Origin: Streptantibioticus cattleyicolor NRRL 8057 = DSM 46488
GTDB lineage: Bacteria; Actinomycetota; Actinomycetes; Streptomycetales; Streptomycetaceae
Assembly (NCBI RefSeq): GCF_000240165.1
Contig: NC_017586.1
Coordinates: 1,860,001 to 1,924,000 of the forward strand
Length of the DNA stretch: 64,000 nucleotides
Reading direction: 5' to 3'
The position numbers were made by a program, and so were the translations under genes. This document shows, in pieces, positions 63,340 through 64,000 of this stretch. Every line of letters starts with the position of its first letter. Positions within the stretch are counted from its first letter, which is position 1. The notes beneath the pieces were generated by a model. That model was given only the letters and a program-made list of their open reading frames with translations. It had not been told where the DNA came from and made no database searches.

Positions 63340-64000
63340 CCACGGAACCCCGCACCGAACCGGCCGCCGCGAAAACATCCCCCGACGAGATCGATCACGC
63401 CACCCGTACCGCCCGTTACCGCGACCGGGTCTTCGCCGAGCACGACCGGCTCGCCGCCGAACTCGTGGACCTGCCCGGGCAGCAGAAGAGGGTGCTCGCG
63501 GATCTGCTGGAATTCAACTCCGGTACCGAATTCGGAAAACGCCACGGATTCGCCGCGATACGCACCGTCGACGACTTCCGCCGGGCCGTTCCGGTACAGG
63601 ACTACGCGGCGCACGCGCCGTACATCGAGCGGACGGCGGCCGGAGAGGCCAACGTGCTGTCGGCGGACCGGCCGGTGGTCTACTTCACCAGCAGCGGGAG
63701 CACCGGGGCGCACAAGAAGATCCCGGTGACCGCGCGGTTCATGCGCACCACGTTCTTCCCGTTCTACTACGCCGCGTGGGCGCCGTTGCTGCGGCATTTC
63801 CCGGAAGTGGCGGCGCGGCCGGACGCGGTGCTCAACCTCAAGCACGATCCGCCGGCGAGGCCGCCGGTCATGGCGGACGGGCGTCCGCACGTGGGCGCCA
63901 GCCAGGTGGACTTCGGGGCGAAGTTCGGCGAGCCGCTCGCGGCCGAGCTGGGCACCCGGGCGCCGTGGGCGACGCTGCCGGTGGAGACCGACCCCGCGGA
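63336..64000 (+). CDS. GH3-family acyl-adenylating enzyme (partial, runs off the window)
   Basis: The frame begins at GTG 63336, overlapping the kinase stop, and stays open to the window end (221 codons). It matches GH3 auxin-responsive-type adenylate-forming enzymes: 'LADLLEFNSGTEFGKRHGF', 'DDFRRAVPVQDYAAHAPYIE', the ATP motif 'YFTSSGSTGAHKKIPVT' and 'FMRTTFFPFYYAAWAPLL'. GH3 enzymes activate carboxylic acids and join them to amino acids or amines. Coupling with the kinase suggests a shared pathway. The product is unknown. Confidence 0.85.
   Translation, partial: MTTEPRTEPAAAKTSPDEIDHATRTARYRDRVFAEHDRLAAELVDLPGQQKRVLADLLEFNSGTEFGKRHGFAAIRTVDDFRRAVPVQDYAAHAPYIERTAAGEANVLSADRPVVYFTSSGSTGAHKKIPVTARFMRTTFFPFYYAAWAPLLRHFPEVAARPDAVLNLKHDPPARPPVMADGRPHVGASQVDFGAKFGEPLAAELGTRAPWATLPVETDPA

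Overview
The window is chromosomal DNA of a high-GC, sporulating actinomycete, most probably Streptomyces or a close relative. The signs are very strong G/C third-position bias, many GTG starts, and hallmark genes: a ROK-controlled chitosan-oligosaccharide uptake operon (csn type), a GlnX-GlnH-PknG relay, EttA, SsbB, the sporulation dynamin pair DynA/DynB, and orphan DUF397 and DUF2079 proteins. No search could be run; all calls come from reading translated motifs and gene order.

Layout. (1) 0-13 kb, core: AbiEi-like/DUF559-like protein, aminopeptidase N, small membrane protein, MalQ with a coupled small ORF, DUF2079 membrane protein, a 280-bp MITE-like inverted repeat, GNAT, APC permease, DUF397, HNH endonuclease, MscS channel. 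(2) 13.2-20.1 kb: csnR-csnE-csnF-csnG-csnH-csnK with a perfect 15-nt palindromic operator; the ABC system has no ATPase, so a shared one such as MsiK must serve it. (3) 20.2-30.1 kb: glnX-glnH-coiled-coil protein-pknG-PP2C phosphatase-VWA-less protein-FHA protein, then a truncated haemoglobin. Three of these proteins carry zinc ribbons. (4) 30.2-41.6 kb, minus strand: thioesterase, EttA, cupin/TetR pair, thioester surface adhesin with an LAETG anchor, SsbB, DynB/DynA.

(5) 42-51.6 kb, decayed island beside a tRNA-Arg(TCT): an N-truncated, frameshifted serine recombinase, then four co-directional genes of an unrecognised module, all broken by a nonsense codon, frameshifts, or an IS110-type insertion. 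(6) 51.6-55.3 kb, intact insert: a multi-TM protein with a cytosolic Rossmann-like domain, a DUF4328 membrane protein, a RipA/SLATT-like 2-TM protein and a SLOG-like protein. This looks like a nucleotide-signal conflict (anti-phage) system and is the best candidate for something undescribed. It is bounded by a Tn3-family transposase remnant and two diverged 39-bp direct repeats.

(7) 56.8-59.7 kb: two divergent regulator/enzyme pairs with visible operators (TetR/aldo-keto reductase and MarR/phenolic acid decarboxylase). (8) 59.8-62.4 kb: polymorphic toxin module (WXG100-like partner, WXG-GH-E nuclease toxin, SUFU-type immunity protein). (9) 62.7 kb to the end: nucleotide-kinase-like protein overlapping a GH3-type acyl-adenylating enzyme, cut by the window edge and possibly the start of a biosynthetic locus.
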